NCBI GenBank assembly: GCA_003133345.1
Contig: PKXB01000151.1
Location: 21,558-26,823, forward strand
DNA length: 5,266 nucleotides
DNA from: Hyphomicrobiales bacterium
Lineage (GTDB): Bacteria; Pseudomonadota; Alphaproteobacteria; Rhizobiales; Xanthobacteraceae
Direction of reading: 5' to 3'
Shown piece after piece: positions 1-5,266 of the stretch. Under the pieces are notes generated by a model. That model did not search any database. It saw nothing but the letters and a program-made list of their open reading frames with translations, and was not told the DNA's origin. The translations under genes were made by a program, and so were the position numbers. Every line of letters begins with the position of its first letter. The stretch's first letter is position 1.

Positions 1-449
1 GCTTCGGTGAGCGTGGTGGCATCCGCCATGGTGAACGGCACGTCGAGGATGCGCGCCAGCGTCTGCGCCAGCAGCGTCTTGCCCGAGCCGGTCGGCCCGA
101 TCAGCAGGATGTTCGACTTCGCCAGCTCGACGTCGTTGTGCTTGGTCTGGTGATTGAGCCGCTTGTAGTGATTGTGGACGGCGACCGAGAGCACCTTCTT
201 GGCGTGATCCTGGCCGATCACATAGTCATCGAGGACCTTGCGAATTTCCTTCGGCGTCGGGATGCCGTCGCGCGACTTGACCAGCGAGGACTTGTTCTCC
301 TCGCGGATGATGTCCATGCACAGTTCGACGCATTCATCGCAGATGAACACGGTCGGGCCGGCGATGAGCTTGCGGACTTCGTGCTGGCTCTTGCCGCAGA
401 ACGAGCAATACAGGGTGTTCTTGGAATCGCTGCCGCCGACTTTGCTCAT
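1..449 (-). CDS. clpX: ATP-dependent Clp protease ATP-binding subunit ClpX, N-terminal part (cut by window edge)
   Basis: ClpX is the AAA+ unfoldase that recognises substrates, unfolds them with ATP and feeds them into the ClpP chamber in the cytoplasm. About 149 residues are visible of a protein usually near 420. They begin [20 protein letters not shown]. The N-terminal zinc-binding domain is intact, with Cys15, Cys18, Cys37 and Cys40 as two CxxC pairs; it dimerises and binds adaptors and some substrates. After a linker (about residues 52-64), the AAA+ module starts near [18 protein letters not shown]. The Walker A motif GPTGSGKT lies at residues 118-125. Walker B, the sensors and the pore loops fall outside the window, so ATPase integrity cannot be judged. 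The ATG at 447-449 is favoured because GGAG at 456-459 sits six bases upstream and because the family starts there. It is codirectional with clpP, its protease partner, but 299 bases away, which allows an independent promoter. Identification is very secure. Confidence 0.97.
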   Translation of the reverse strand, partial: MSKVGGSDSKNTLYCSFCGKSQHEVRKLIAGPTVFICDECVELCMDIIREENKSSLVKSRDGIPTPKEIRKVLDDYVIGQDHAKKVLSVAVHNHYKRLNHQTKHNDVELAKSNILLIGPTGSGKTLLAQTLARILDVPFTMADATTLTE

Positions 450-508
450 TCCATTCTCCGTCACACTCGTCAGTACATTCCGTGGCCGGCGCAGTCCTTG
501 ATCACCCG

Positions 509-536
509 CCTATACGCCACACACCGAACGAAGCAA
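509..536 (-). promoter_or_regulatory. Possible clpX promoter (-35/-10 pair)
   Basis: On the minus strand, TTGCTT (531-536) and TATAGG (509-514) are separated by 16 bases, placing a transcription start near 500 and leaving a 5' leader of roughly 50 bases before the clpX ATG. The match to the housekeeping consensus is moderate: TTG of the -35 box and TATA of the -10 box. The CTTG start and the C-x-TAT core also loosely resemble alphaproteobacterial heat-shock sigma-32 promoters, which would suit clpX, but the spacing is not ideal for that. This is inference from pattern only. Confidence 0.35.
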
Positions 537-540
537 GTTT

Positions 541-560
541 CGCGCCGGAATTCCGGCTCG
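541..560. repeat. Near-perfect 20-base palindrome upstream of the putative clpX promoter
   Basis: Positions 544-557 read GCCGGAATTCCGGC, a perfect 14-base palindrome. Pairing continues outward to 541 and 560 with only one mismatched pair (543/558), giving 18 of 20 symmetric bases. It lies directly upstream of the candidate -35 box at 531-536. A palindrome of this size and place could be the operator of a dimeric regulator, or it could fold as a hairpin in a clpP-clpX read-through RNA. The symmetry is directly visible; the function is not known. Confidence 0.5.
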
Positions 561-748
561 GCGGACCTTGGTCCCGGGAGGCCCGCGTCCCCTGCTACTC
601 TCCCACACCCTAAGCGAAGCATGCTAACGGCGTGATAATCAAGAATCTATTAACGATAATGCCCATTCAAGGCCCACCGCGAAAGCGGAACTTCCGAGCT
701 AACTCCCGGCGATTGTGACAGGCCGGCTGGGCGCCTTTTCGGGAAAGA

Positions 749-1384
749 TCAGGCGGGTTTGGGAAGCATTTCCTCCGGCCGCCGCTCGATCACCTTGTCG
801 ACCAGACCGAACTCCTTGGCCGCCTCGGCGGTGAGAAAATAGTCACGCTCGAGCGCGTCTTCGATCCTCTTCAGCGACTGGCCGGTATGCTTGACGTAGA
901 TCTCGTTGAGCCGCTTCTTCAGGTTCAGGATCTCCTGGGCATGCACCATGATGTCGGTGGCCTGGCCCTGGAACCCGCCGGACGGCTGGTGCACCATGAT
1001 GCGGGCGTTCGGCAGCGCGAAGCGCATGTCCTTGGCGCCGGCGGCGAGCAGCAGCGATCCCATGGAGGCCGCCTGCCCGACGCAGAGCGTGGATACCGGC
1101 GGGCGCACGAATTGCATGGTGTCATAGATCGCCATGCCTGATGTCACCACCCCGCCGGGCGAGTTGATGTACATCGAGACTTCCTTTTTCGGGTTCTCCG
1201 CCTCCAGGAACAGGAGTTGTGCCACCACCAGGGTAGCCACCCCATCCTCGATCGGGCCGGTGATGAAGATGATCCGTTCCTTGAGCAGCCGCGAGTAGAT
1301 GTCGTAGGCCCGCTCGCCCCGGTTGGTCTGCTCGACCACCATGGGCACCAAATGCTGCATATAGTGCTCGACGGGATCTCTCAT
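749..1384 (-). CDS. clpP: ATP-dependent Clp protease proteolytic subunit ClpP
   Basis: ClpP is the serine peptidase that forms a double-heptamer barrel in the cytoplasm and degrades proteins delivered by ClpX or ClpA. The 211-residue length is normal. The catalytic triad is complete: Ser107 in GQAASMGS, His132 in MVHQPSGG, and Asp181 in ERDYFLTA. The spacings of 25 and 49 residues equal those of the E. coli triad. The Gly-rich strand motif [11 protein letters not shown] (residues 73-83) that binds substrate backbone is present, as is the handle region [12 protein letters not shown] near residues 134-145. The N-terminus [19 protein letters not shown] is of the alphaproteobacterial type, with a short propeptide-like segment before the mature core. 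The start is supported by AAGGAG at 1390-1395, five bases before the ATG. It follows tig by 97 bases after the tig stop and precedes clpX on the same strand, the usual order for the ClpXP module. No defect is visible. Confidence 0.98.
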   Translation of the reverse strand: MRDPVEHYMQHLVPMVVEQTNRGERAYDIYSRLLKERIIFITGPIEDGVATLVVAQLLFLEAENPKKEVSMYINSPGGVVTSGMAIYDTMQFVRPPVSTLCVGQAASMGSLLLAAGAKDMRFALPNARIMVHQPSGGFQGQATDIMVHAQEILNLKKRLNEIYVKHTGQSLKRIEDALERDYFLTAEAAKEFGLVDKVIERRPEEMLPKPA

Positions 1385-1463
1385 TTCGGCTCCTTCACGC
1401 GAATCACGTCGGTTAGATTAGCCTTACCGTCGCGTCCGGATGATCTATTTTCGAAATGCGCCC

Positions 1464-1478
1464 GCCGCAAGGCGCGGC
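1464..1478 (-). terminator. Small GC hairpin after tig, weak terminator or attenuator candidate
   Basis: GCCGC and GCGGC form a five-base-pair stem around a five-base loop, starting about six bases beyond the tig stop codon on the minus strand. It is followed by GGGCGCATTT rather than a run of U, so it is a poor factor-independent terminator. It may only pause or partly separate tig from clpP transcription, or be chance in GC-rich DNA. Confidence 0.25.
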
Positions 1479-1484
1479 CCCCGC

Positions 1485-2840
1485 TCAGCCCACGGTCGAA
1501 TCGTCTTCCTTATAGAGCTCCTCGCGCGCGACCTTTTTCTCGGTCACGCTGGCGAGTTCGAGCAGGAAATCGACCACCTTTTCCTCATAGATCGGCGCGC
1601 GCAATGCGGCGACCGCCTGCGGGTTCTGCCGGTAGTAATCCCACACCCGCTGCTCTTGGCCGGCGAACTGGCGCGTGCGCTCCATGACGGCACGGCTCAT
1701 TTCGTCCTCGGTCACGGTGATGGTGTTCTTCTCGCCGATCTCGGCCAGCACCAGGCCCAGCCGCACTCGTCGCTCGGCGATGGCGCGGTATTCGGCCTTG
1801 GCCTTTTCCTCGGTGGTATCCTCGTCGGCGAAGCTCTTTTTCTCGTTTTCCATCTCGGCGAGCACCGACTTCCAAACCCGGTCGAATTCCTCCTCGACCA
1901 GGGACGGCGGCGGCTCGAATTTGTGCCGGACATCGAGCTCGTCGAGCAGCGCGCGCTTGAGCTTCTGCCGCGACATGGCGACATGCTCGCGCCCGATGCG
2001 ATCCTTGACCGCCTCGCGCAGCTTGGCGAGCGATTCCAGCCCGAGCGACTTGGCGAAATCGTCGTCGACCGTCACCGTGCCGGGGCTCTCGATCGACTTG
2101 GCGGTGACCACGAATTCGGCGTTCTTGCCGGCGAGTTCGGCTTTCGGATAGTGCGCCGGGAACGTCACTTTCAGCGTGCGCGTTTCACCGGCCGCGATGC
2201 CGATCAACTGGTCCTCGAAGCCGGGAATGAACGTATTCGATCCGATCATCACGACGGAATCGTCGCCCGAGCCTCCCTCAAACGGCTTGCCATCGATGGT
2301 GCCGGCAAACGAGATGACAACGCGGTCGTCCCTGGCCGCCTTCTCGCCTTCCGGCTTGGCGCTAAAGGGCTTGTTCTGCTCGCTGATGCGCGCGATGGCC
2401 TCGGCCACCTCGGCGTCGGTCACCTCGCTGGTGAGCTTGGTGAGCTTGATGGTCTTGAAATCGGTGAGTTCGATCGGCGGCACGATCTCGACCGCCATGG
2501 TGTAGTCGAGGTCGCTCTGGCCGGAGATCAATTTCTCGACCGCGTCCTGCTCGGTCGGCAGCGTCACCTTCGGATCGGCGGCGAGCTTGTAGCCGCGCTC
2601 GCTGACGATCTGGTTATTGGTATCGCGCACCGTCGCATCGATCACCTCCGCCATGGTCGAGCGGCCATACATGCGCTTGAGGTGAGCGACCGGCACCTTG
2701 CCGGGACGGAAGCCGTTGATACGGACGCGATTTTTCAACTCGTCCAGGCGCACATTGACCTTGGCGTCGAGTTCGGCGGCCGGAACGACCACCTTGAATT
2801 CGCGCTTGAGACCTTCGGATAGCGTTTCGGTAACTTGCAT
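1485..2840 (-). CDS. tig: Trigger factor, ribosome-associated chaperone and peptidyl-prolyl isomerase
   Basis: Trigger factor docks beside the ribosomal exit tunnel, shields nascent chains and accelerates proline isomerisation. The 451 residues match the usual length. The N-terminal ribosome-binding domain (about 1-115) carries the signature GFRPGKVP at residues 43-50, the loop that contacts ribosomal protein L23; the family has a GFRxGK core here. The FKBP-like isomerase domain spans about 150-245, with [20 protein letters not shown] near 171-190 and [15 protein letters not shown] at 200-214. The remaining C-terminal helical domain forms the substrate cradle, ending in the acidic tail KEDDSTVG. 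The ATG at 2838-2840 gives the canonical [15 protein letters not shown] start. The Shine-Dalgarno is weak: GAAG at 2851-2854, ten bases away. It lies 82 bases downstream of a tRNA-Leu gene and upstream of clpP-clpX on the same strand, the conserved tig-clpP-clpX order. No anomaly is seen. Confidence 0.98.
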   Translation of the reverse strand: MQVTETLSEGLKREFKVVVPAAELDAKVNVRLDELKNRVRINGFRPGKVPVAHLKRMYGRSTMAEVIDATVRDTNNQIVSERGYKLAADPKVTLPTEQDAVEKLISGQSDLDYTMAVEIVPPIELTDFKTIKLTKLTSEVTDAEVAEAIARISEQNKPFSAKPEGEKAARDDRVVISFAGTIDGKPFEGGSGDDSVVMIGSNTFIPGFEDQLIGIAAGETRTLKVTFPAHYPKAELAGKNAEFVVTAKSIESPGTVTVDDDFAKSLGLESLAKLREAVKDRIGREHVAMSRQKLKRALLDELDVRHKFEPPPSLVEEEFDRVWKSVLAEMENEKKSFADEDTTEEKAKAEYRAIAERRVRLGLVLAEIGEKNTITVTEDEMSRAVMERTRQFAGQEQRVWDYYRQNPQAVAALRAPIYEEKVVDFLLELASVTEKKVAREELYKEDDSTVG

Positions 2841-2922
2841 CGATCACACACTTCTTTTGTTTACCTGCGCATTGCGCCGGACTTGTCGAATGATGGGCAG
2901 CAAGTTCCTTTAGCCCTCGGCG

Positions 2923-3007
2923 TGGTGCGGGCGGAGGGACTCGAACCCCCACGACTTTCGTCACGGGAACCTAAATCCCGCGCGTCTACCAATTCCGCCA
3001 CGCCCGC
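2923..3007 (-). tRNA. tRNA-Leu, anticodon UAG, with encoded CCA end
   Basis: A class II tRNA folds cleanly on the minus strand. The acceptor stem pairs GCGGGCG (3001-3007) with CGCCCGC (2927-2933), followed by discriminator A (2926) and an encoded CCA (2923-2925). The D arm contains GGAATTGGTAGACGC. The anticodon stem CGGGA (2976-2980) pairs with TCCCG (2964-2968) around the loop TTTAGGT, giving anticodon TAG (2971-2973), which reads CUA and other CUN leucine codons. A long variable arm with GAC-GAAA-GTC confirms the leucine type, and the T arm has loop TTCGAGT with one G-U pair in its stem. It is codirectional with tig, starting 82 bases before it, and no clear terminator separates them. Confidence 0.97.
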
Positions 3008-3050
3008 AAAGGGCAGTCTTAAGGACGATCCTGGCGCCGCAATCCGGCAA

Positions 3051-3101
3051 GGCTTAGCGCGGAACGGCTTAACGCACCGCCGCCCGCCAGGGCAAGCCGT
3101 T
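3051..3101. repeat. Direct and inverted repeats upstream of the tRNA-Leu gene
   Basis: GGCTTAGCGC (3051-3060) and GGCTTAACGC (3066-3075) are direct repeats matching at 9 of 10 bases, offset by 15. AACGGCTT (3063-3070), which overlaps the second copy, is the exact reverse complement of AAGCCGTT (3094-3101), giving an eight-base inverted repeat with a 23-base GC-rich spacer. All lie 44-94 bases upstream of the mature tRNA 5' end on the minus strand, a place where regulatory sites would be expected. Function is unknown. Confidence 0.4.
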
Positions 3102-3156
3102 AAGACCGGCGTTTCGGGCGGCGGCTTATATCACGGTAAAACCGCGCGGCATCATT

Positions 3157-3179
3157 AAAATAGGCCGCGCTTGGGCGCG
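3157..3179 (-). terminator. Candidate factor-independent terminator of nnr
   Basis: One base after the nnr TGA (3181-3183), the minus strand can form a five-base-pair all-GC stem, CGCGC with GCGCG, around the tetraloop CCAA (stem arms 3175-3179 and 3166-3170). It is followed by GCCTATTTT, a short interrupted U tract. The stem is short but strong, and the position at the gene end fits. It would insulate tRNA-Leu and tig from nnr transcription. Confidence 0.45.
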
Positions 3180-3180
3180 C

Positions 3181-4695
3181 TCAAGGGCCCTCGGCAGGCT
3201 TGTGTCCCAGCTCGGCGAACAGGGCCCGGTAGACCGCCGGCAGCGCCTCGGGCAAATCCTCCGCAATCAGGCCGGGGCCGAAGGCATTGGCCGCCTCGCC
3301 ATGCAGCCAAGTGGCGGCGCTGGCCGCCTCGAAGGCCGGCATACCCTGCGCCAGCAGGGCGGCGATCATGCCCGCCAGAACGTCGCCGGAGCCGGCGGTG
3401 GCAAGCGTGGCCGGCGCATTGTCGGCAATCGAGGCGCGGCCGTCGGGGGCGGCCACCACGGTATCGGCGCCCTTGAAAAGCACCGTCGCCCCGCTTGATC
3501 GGGCCGCTAGGCGGGCTTTCTCAAGTTTTGCATGAACATTAGCATTCTCATGTATCACTTTAAATAATCTAGCGAATTCACCTTCGTGTGGCGTCAGCAC
3601 GACGCCCCGCTTAGGGACCTTGGCAATCATTGCGACCAGCGCGGCAAGGTCATCTGCAACACTGGTCAGCGCATCGGCGTCCAGGACCGCCGCCGCTCCG
3701 CTCGCCAGCGCCGCGGCCACCTGCTCCCGCATGGCCGGCCCGACCCCGCCGCCCGGCCCCAACACCAACGCATTTCGCCGCTTGTCGGCGAGGAAGGTCG
3801 CCAACTCGGCCGCGCCATCCACCGGCCTCACCATGACCGCCAGACTAGCCGCGGCATTGACGCTGAGCGCCTCGCGCGGGCTGGCGATGGTCGCCAACCC
3901 CACCCCCGCCCGCAAGGCGCCGCGCGCCGCCAGCCGCGCCGCGCCCGTGGTCGAAAGCCCGCCCGACACCACCACCACATGGCCGCGCGAATATTTGTGG
4001 CCGTCGGTGCGCAGCTGCGGGAACGAGCTGCCCCATAGCGCCGGCCGGTTGGCGAAGGCCATGGGCTTGATGGCCTCCAGCACCTGGTCGGGGATGCCGA
4101 TATCGGCCATCTGGATCGCGCCGCAATGCAGCCGGCCCGGCAGCAGCATGTGGCCGGTCTTGCGGCTGAAGAAGGTCACGGTATGGGTCGCATTGACTGC
4201 AATCCCCATCACCGCGCCGGTGGTGCCGTTTACCCCGCTCGGCAGATCGACGGCGAGCACCGGCGCGGTGCTGGCATTCATCGCCCGGATCATGGCGCGC
4301 GGCAGACCTTCGACCTCGCGATCGAGGCCAGCGCCGAACAACGCATCGATGACGATGTCGCAATCGGCGATCGAGCCCGGCGAGGCCTGCTCGACCGGCC
4401 CGCTCCAACGGTCGGCGGCGAGCGCGGCATCGCCCTTCAGCCGCTTCGCATCGCCGACGAAACTGACGCGGACCGCATAGCCGCGCGCGGCCAAGTGGCG
4501 CGCCGCGACAAAACCGTCGCCGCCATTGTTGCCGGGTCCCGCCACAACCACCACACGTCGGCCTTGCAGCAGAGCGCCGGCCGCATCGGCCACGGCGCGG
4601 CCGGCATTCTCCATCAGCTCGATGCCGGCCATGCCGCCGGCGATGGTCAGCCGGTCGGCTTCCGCCATTTCGGCATTGGTGAGGAGTTCGATCAT
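3181..4695 (-). CDS. nnr: Bifunctional NAD(P)H-hydrate repair enzyme (NAD(P)HX epimerase / ADP-dependent dehydratase)
   Basis: This YjeF-type fusion repairs NADHX and NADPHX, the hydrated forms of reduced nicotinamide cofactors: the N-terminal half interconverts R and S epimers and the C-terminal half dehydrates the S form using ADP. Numbering is from the ATG at 4693-4695 (504 residues, normal for the fusion). The YjeF_N domain (about 1-215) has AGPGNNGGDGFVAARHL at 52-68, DALFGAGLD at 117-125 and DLPSGVNGTTG at 150-160. The ribokinase-like YjeF_C domain (about 225-500) has HKYSRGHV at 233-240, LTPHEGEF at 367-374, FKGADTVVA at 407-415 and the nucleotide/catalytic motif TAGSGDVLAG at 433-442 with Asp438. 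Start choice: a GTG at 4705-4707 adds four residues (MSNA), but homologues begin M-x-LLTNAEM, so I prefer the ATG; neither has a good Shine-Dalgarno. A patch at residues 375-393 is AT-rich with rare codons. It is divergent from glnB and probably transcribed alone. Confidence 0.95.
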   Translation of the reverse strand: MIELLTNAEMAEADRLTIAGGMAGIELMENAGRAVADAAGALLQGRRVVVVAGPGNNGGDGFVAARHLAARGYAVRVSFVGDAKRLKGDAALAADRWSGPVEQASPGSIADCDIVIDALFGAGLDREVEGLPRAMIRAMNASTAPVLAVDLPSGVNGTTGAVMGIAVNATHTVTFFSRKTGHMLLPGRLHCGAIQMADIGIPDQVLEAIKPMAFANRPALWGSSFPQLRTDGHKYSRGHVVVVSGGLSTTGAARLAARGALRAGVGLATIASPREALSVNAAASLAVMVRPVDGAAELATFLADKRRNALVLGPGGGVGPAMREQVAAALASGAAAVLDADALTSVADDLAALVAMIAKVPKRGVVLTPHEGEFARLFKVIHENANVHAKLEKARLAARSSGATVLFKGADTVVAAPDGRASIADNAPATLATAGSGDVLAGMIAALLAQGMPAFEAASAATWLHGEAANAFGPGLIAEDLPEALPAVYRALFAELGHKPAEGP

Positions 4696-4755
4696 CGCGT
4701 TCGACACTAACGGCCAGCCGGTAGGCCGACAAATAGGCCTAATCGGCTACGGTGC

Positions 4756-4761
4756 AGTATA
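4756..4761 (-). promoter_or_regulatory. Possible -10 box for nnr
   Basis: On the minus strand TATACT matches five of six bases of the housekeeping -10 consensus and lies about 60 bases before the nnr ATG. No good -35 hexamer is found at 16-18 bases; that area is occupied by the inverted repeat GCAAAA-gt-TTTTGC. A promoter weak in its -35 box and overlapped by a potential operator is plausible but unproven. Confidence 0.35.
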
Positions 4762-4774
4762 GCTCGGGCCGCTG

Positions 4775-4788
4775 GCAAAAGTTTTTGC
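4775..4788. repeat. Perfect inverted repeat in the nnr/glnB divergent region
   Basis: GCAAAA (4775-4780) and TTTTGC (4783-4788) are exact reverse complements separated by two bases. The site overlaps the expected -35 region of the possible nnr promoter and lies about 130 bases upstream of the predicted glnB transcription start, a distance compatible with an enhancer-type activator site. It does not match the NtrC consensus (TGCAC-N-GTGCA type), so no protein can be named. Confidence 0.4.
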
Positions 4789-4892
4789 AGAGTGCTTAAT
4801 TGCTGGGCAGCGGGCCGCAGCCAACCTGACCATATCCCGGTAATCTGCGGCCTAAATTGTTGCGGGGACACGGTTATCACGCTCTCGCCGGC

Positions 4893-4909
4893 TTGGCACG
4901 GGTTCTGCT
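4893..4909 (+). promoter_or_regulatory. Sigma-54 (RpoN) promoter of glnB
   Basis: TTGGCACG-GGTT-CTGCT matches the sigma-54 consensus YTGGCACG-N4-TTGCW at all but one listed base (C for the first T of the -12 element). The invariant GG (4895-4896) and GC (4907-4908) are exactly ten bases apart, as required. The predicted start is near 4920, giving a leader of about 46 bases that includes the glnB ribosome binding site. Sigma-54 promoters need an enhancer-binding activator, and glnB promoters in rhizobia are known targets of NtrC; activation under nitrogen limitation is therefore likely, but no clear NtrC site pair was found upstream, only an isolated GGTGCA half-site at 4751-4756. Confidence 0.85.
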
Positions 4910-4911
4910 AA

Positions 4912-5266
<355 letters not shown>

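Larger units (their letters stand above)
450..748. other. clpP-clpX intergenic region without a gene
   Basis: No convincing coding sequence lies in these 299 bases on either strand; open frames here lack a ribosome binding site and family resemblance. The gap holds the candidate clpX promoter (509-536), the large palindrome (541-560), two smaller inverted repeats next to it (GGACC-tt-GGTCC at 563-574 and CGGG-agg-CCCG at 575-585), an AT-rich stretch around 633-670, and two overlapping small inverted repeats nearer clpP (CCGC-GAAA-GCGG at 677-688 and CGGAA-c-TTCCG at 686-696). No stem followed by a run of U is seen after clpP, so I cannot place a factor-independent terminator there. Confidence 0.6.

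Noticed and set aside
138..635. Plus-strand open frames over the clpX 5' end and the clpP-clpX gap
   Set aside because: They run opposite to clpX, with its intact zinc finger and Walker A motif, and their translations resemble no family. They are frame shadows extended by chance into the gap.
641..670. Possible promoter TTGAAT-N17-GATTCT on the minus strand in the AT-rich part of the clpP-clpX gap
   Set aside because: The -10 box is a poor match, and the AT-rich stretch alone is not enough to support a promoter.
1410..1475. Possible clpP promoter TTGCGG-N17-TAGATC on the minus strand
   Set aside because: Both hexamers match weakly and the -35 overlaps the small hairpin after tig, so I could not support it as a feature.
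1440..2822. A 460-codon open frame on the plus strand covering almost all of tig
   Set aside because: It is antisense to a clearly identified trigger factor gene. Long antisense frames arise easily in GC-rich genes because the codons that would create stops (TTA, CTA, TCA) are rare. The translation is low in recognisable motifs and has no ribosome binding site of note.
2867..2877. GCGC-att-GCGC inverted repeat between tRNA-Leu and tig
   Set aside because: Only four base pairs with a three-base loop and no following U tract; expected by chance in GC-rich DNA and not a terminator.
3620..4480. Long plus-strand frame (286 codons) within nnr, and another at 4126-4710
   Set aside because: Both are antisense to nnr, whose domain motifs are continuous and complete. 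Their Ala/Arg/Ser-rich or His/Asp-rich composition is typical of antisense translation of GC-rich DNA.
4773..4789. Second sigma-54 promoter, TGGCA...TTTGCA
   Set aside because: The distance between GG and GC is 11 bases instead of the strictly required 10, so it is not called as a promoter; it is reported only as an inverted repeat of unknown role.

Overview
The window looks like an ordinary chromosomal segment of a GC-rich alphaproteobacterium, most likely in the order Hyphomicrobiales (Rhizobiales). I base this on the protein sequences (ClpP, ClpX N-terminus and PII closely resemble the rhizobial/Bradyrhizobium-Rhodopseudomonas type as I remember it), the gene order tRNA-Leu / tig / clpP / clpX, and a sigma-54 type promoter in front of glnB. 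No mobile element, phage gene, CRISPR array or foreign gene is visible.

Layout, left to right. Positions 1-449 (minus) hold the 5' third of clpX, cut by the window edge. Positions 450-748 are a gene-free gap with several inverted repeats and a possible clpX promoter. clpP (749-1384, minus), tig (1485-2840, minus) and a tRNA-Leu with anticodon UAG (2923-3007, minus) follow upstream. A 173-base gap containing repeats and a small terminator-like hairpin separates the tRNA from nnr (3181-4695 or 4707, minus), a bifunctional NAD(P)H-hydrate repair enzyme. A divergent intergenic region (about 4696-4965) separates nnr from glnB (from 4966, plus), which runs off the right edge 12 or so residues before its expected end.

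How the genes work together. Trigger factor, ClpP and ClpX form a protein-quality cluster: trigger factor binds nascent chains at the ribosome, and ClpXP unfolds and degrades tagged or damaged proteins. All three point the same way, but the 100-base and 299-base gaps mean they need not be one transcript. Nnr repairs damaged NADHX and NADPHX and is functionally separate. GlnB is the PII nitrogen-signalling protein. Its sigma-54 promoter (4893-4909) suggests activation by an NtrC-type regulator under nitrogen limitation; glnA is expected just beyond the right edge, but that is inference.

I found no evidence for an undescribed system here. The observations most worth a second look are regulatory or compositional: a near-perfect 20-base palindrome beside the putative clpX promoter, a perfect inverted repeat in the nnr/glnB divergent region, and a sharply AT-rich patch with rare codons inside nnr.
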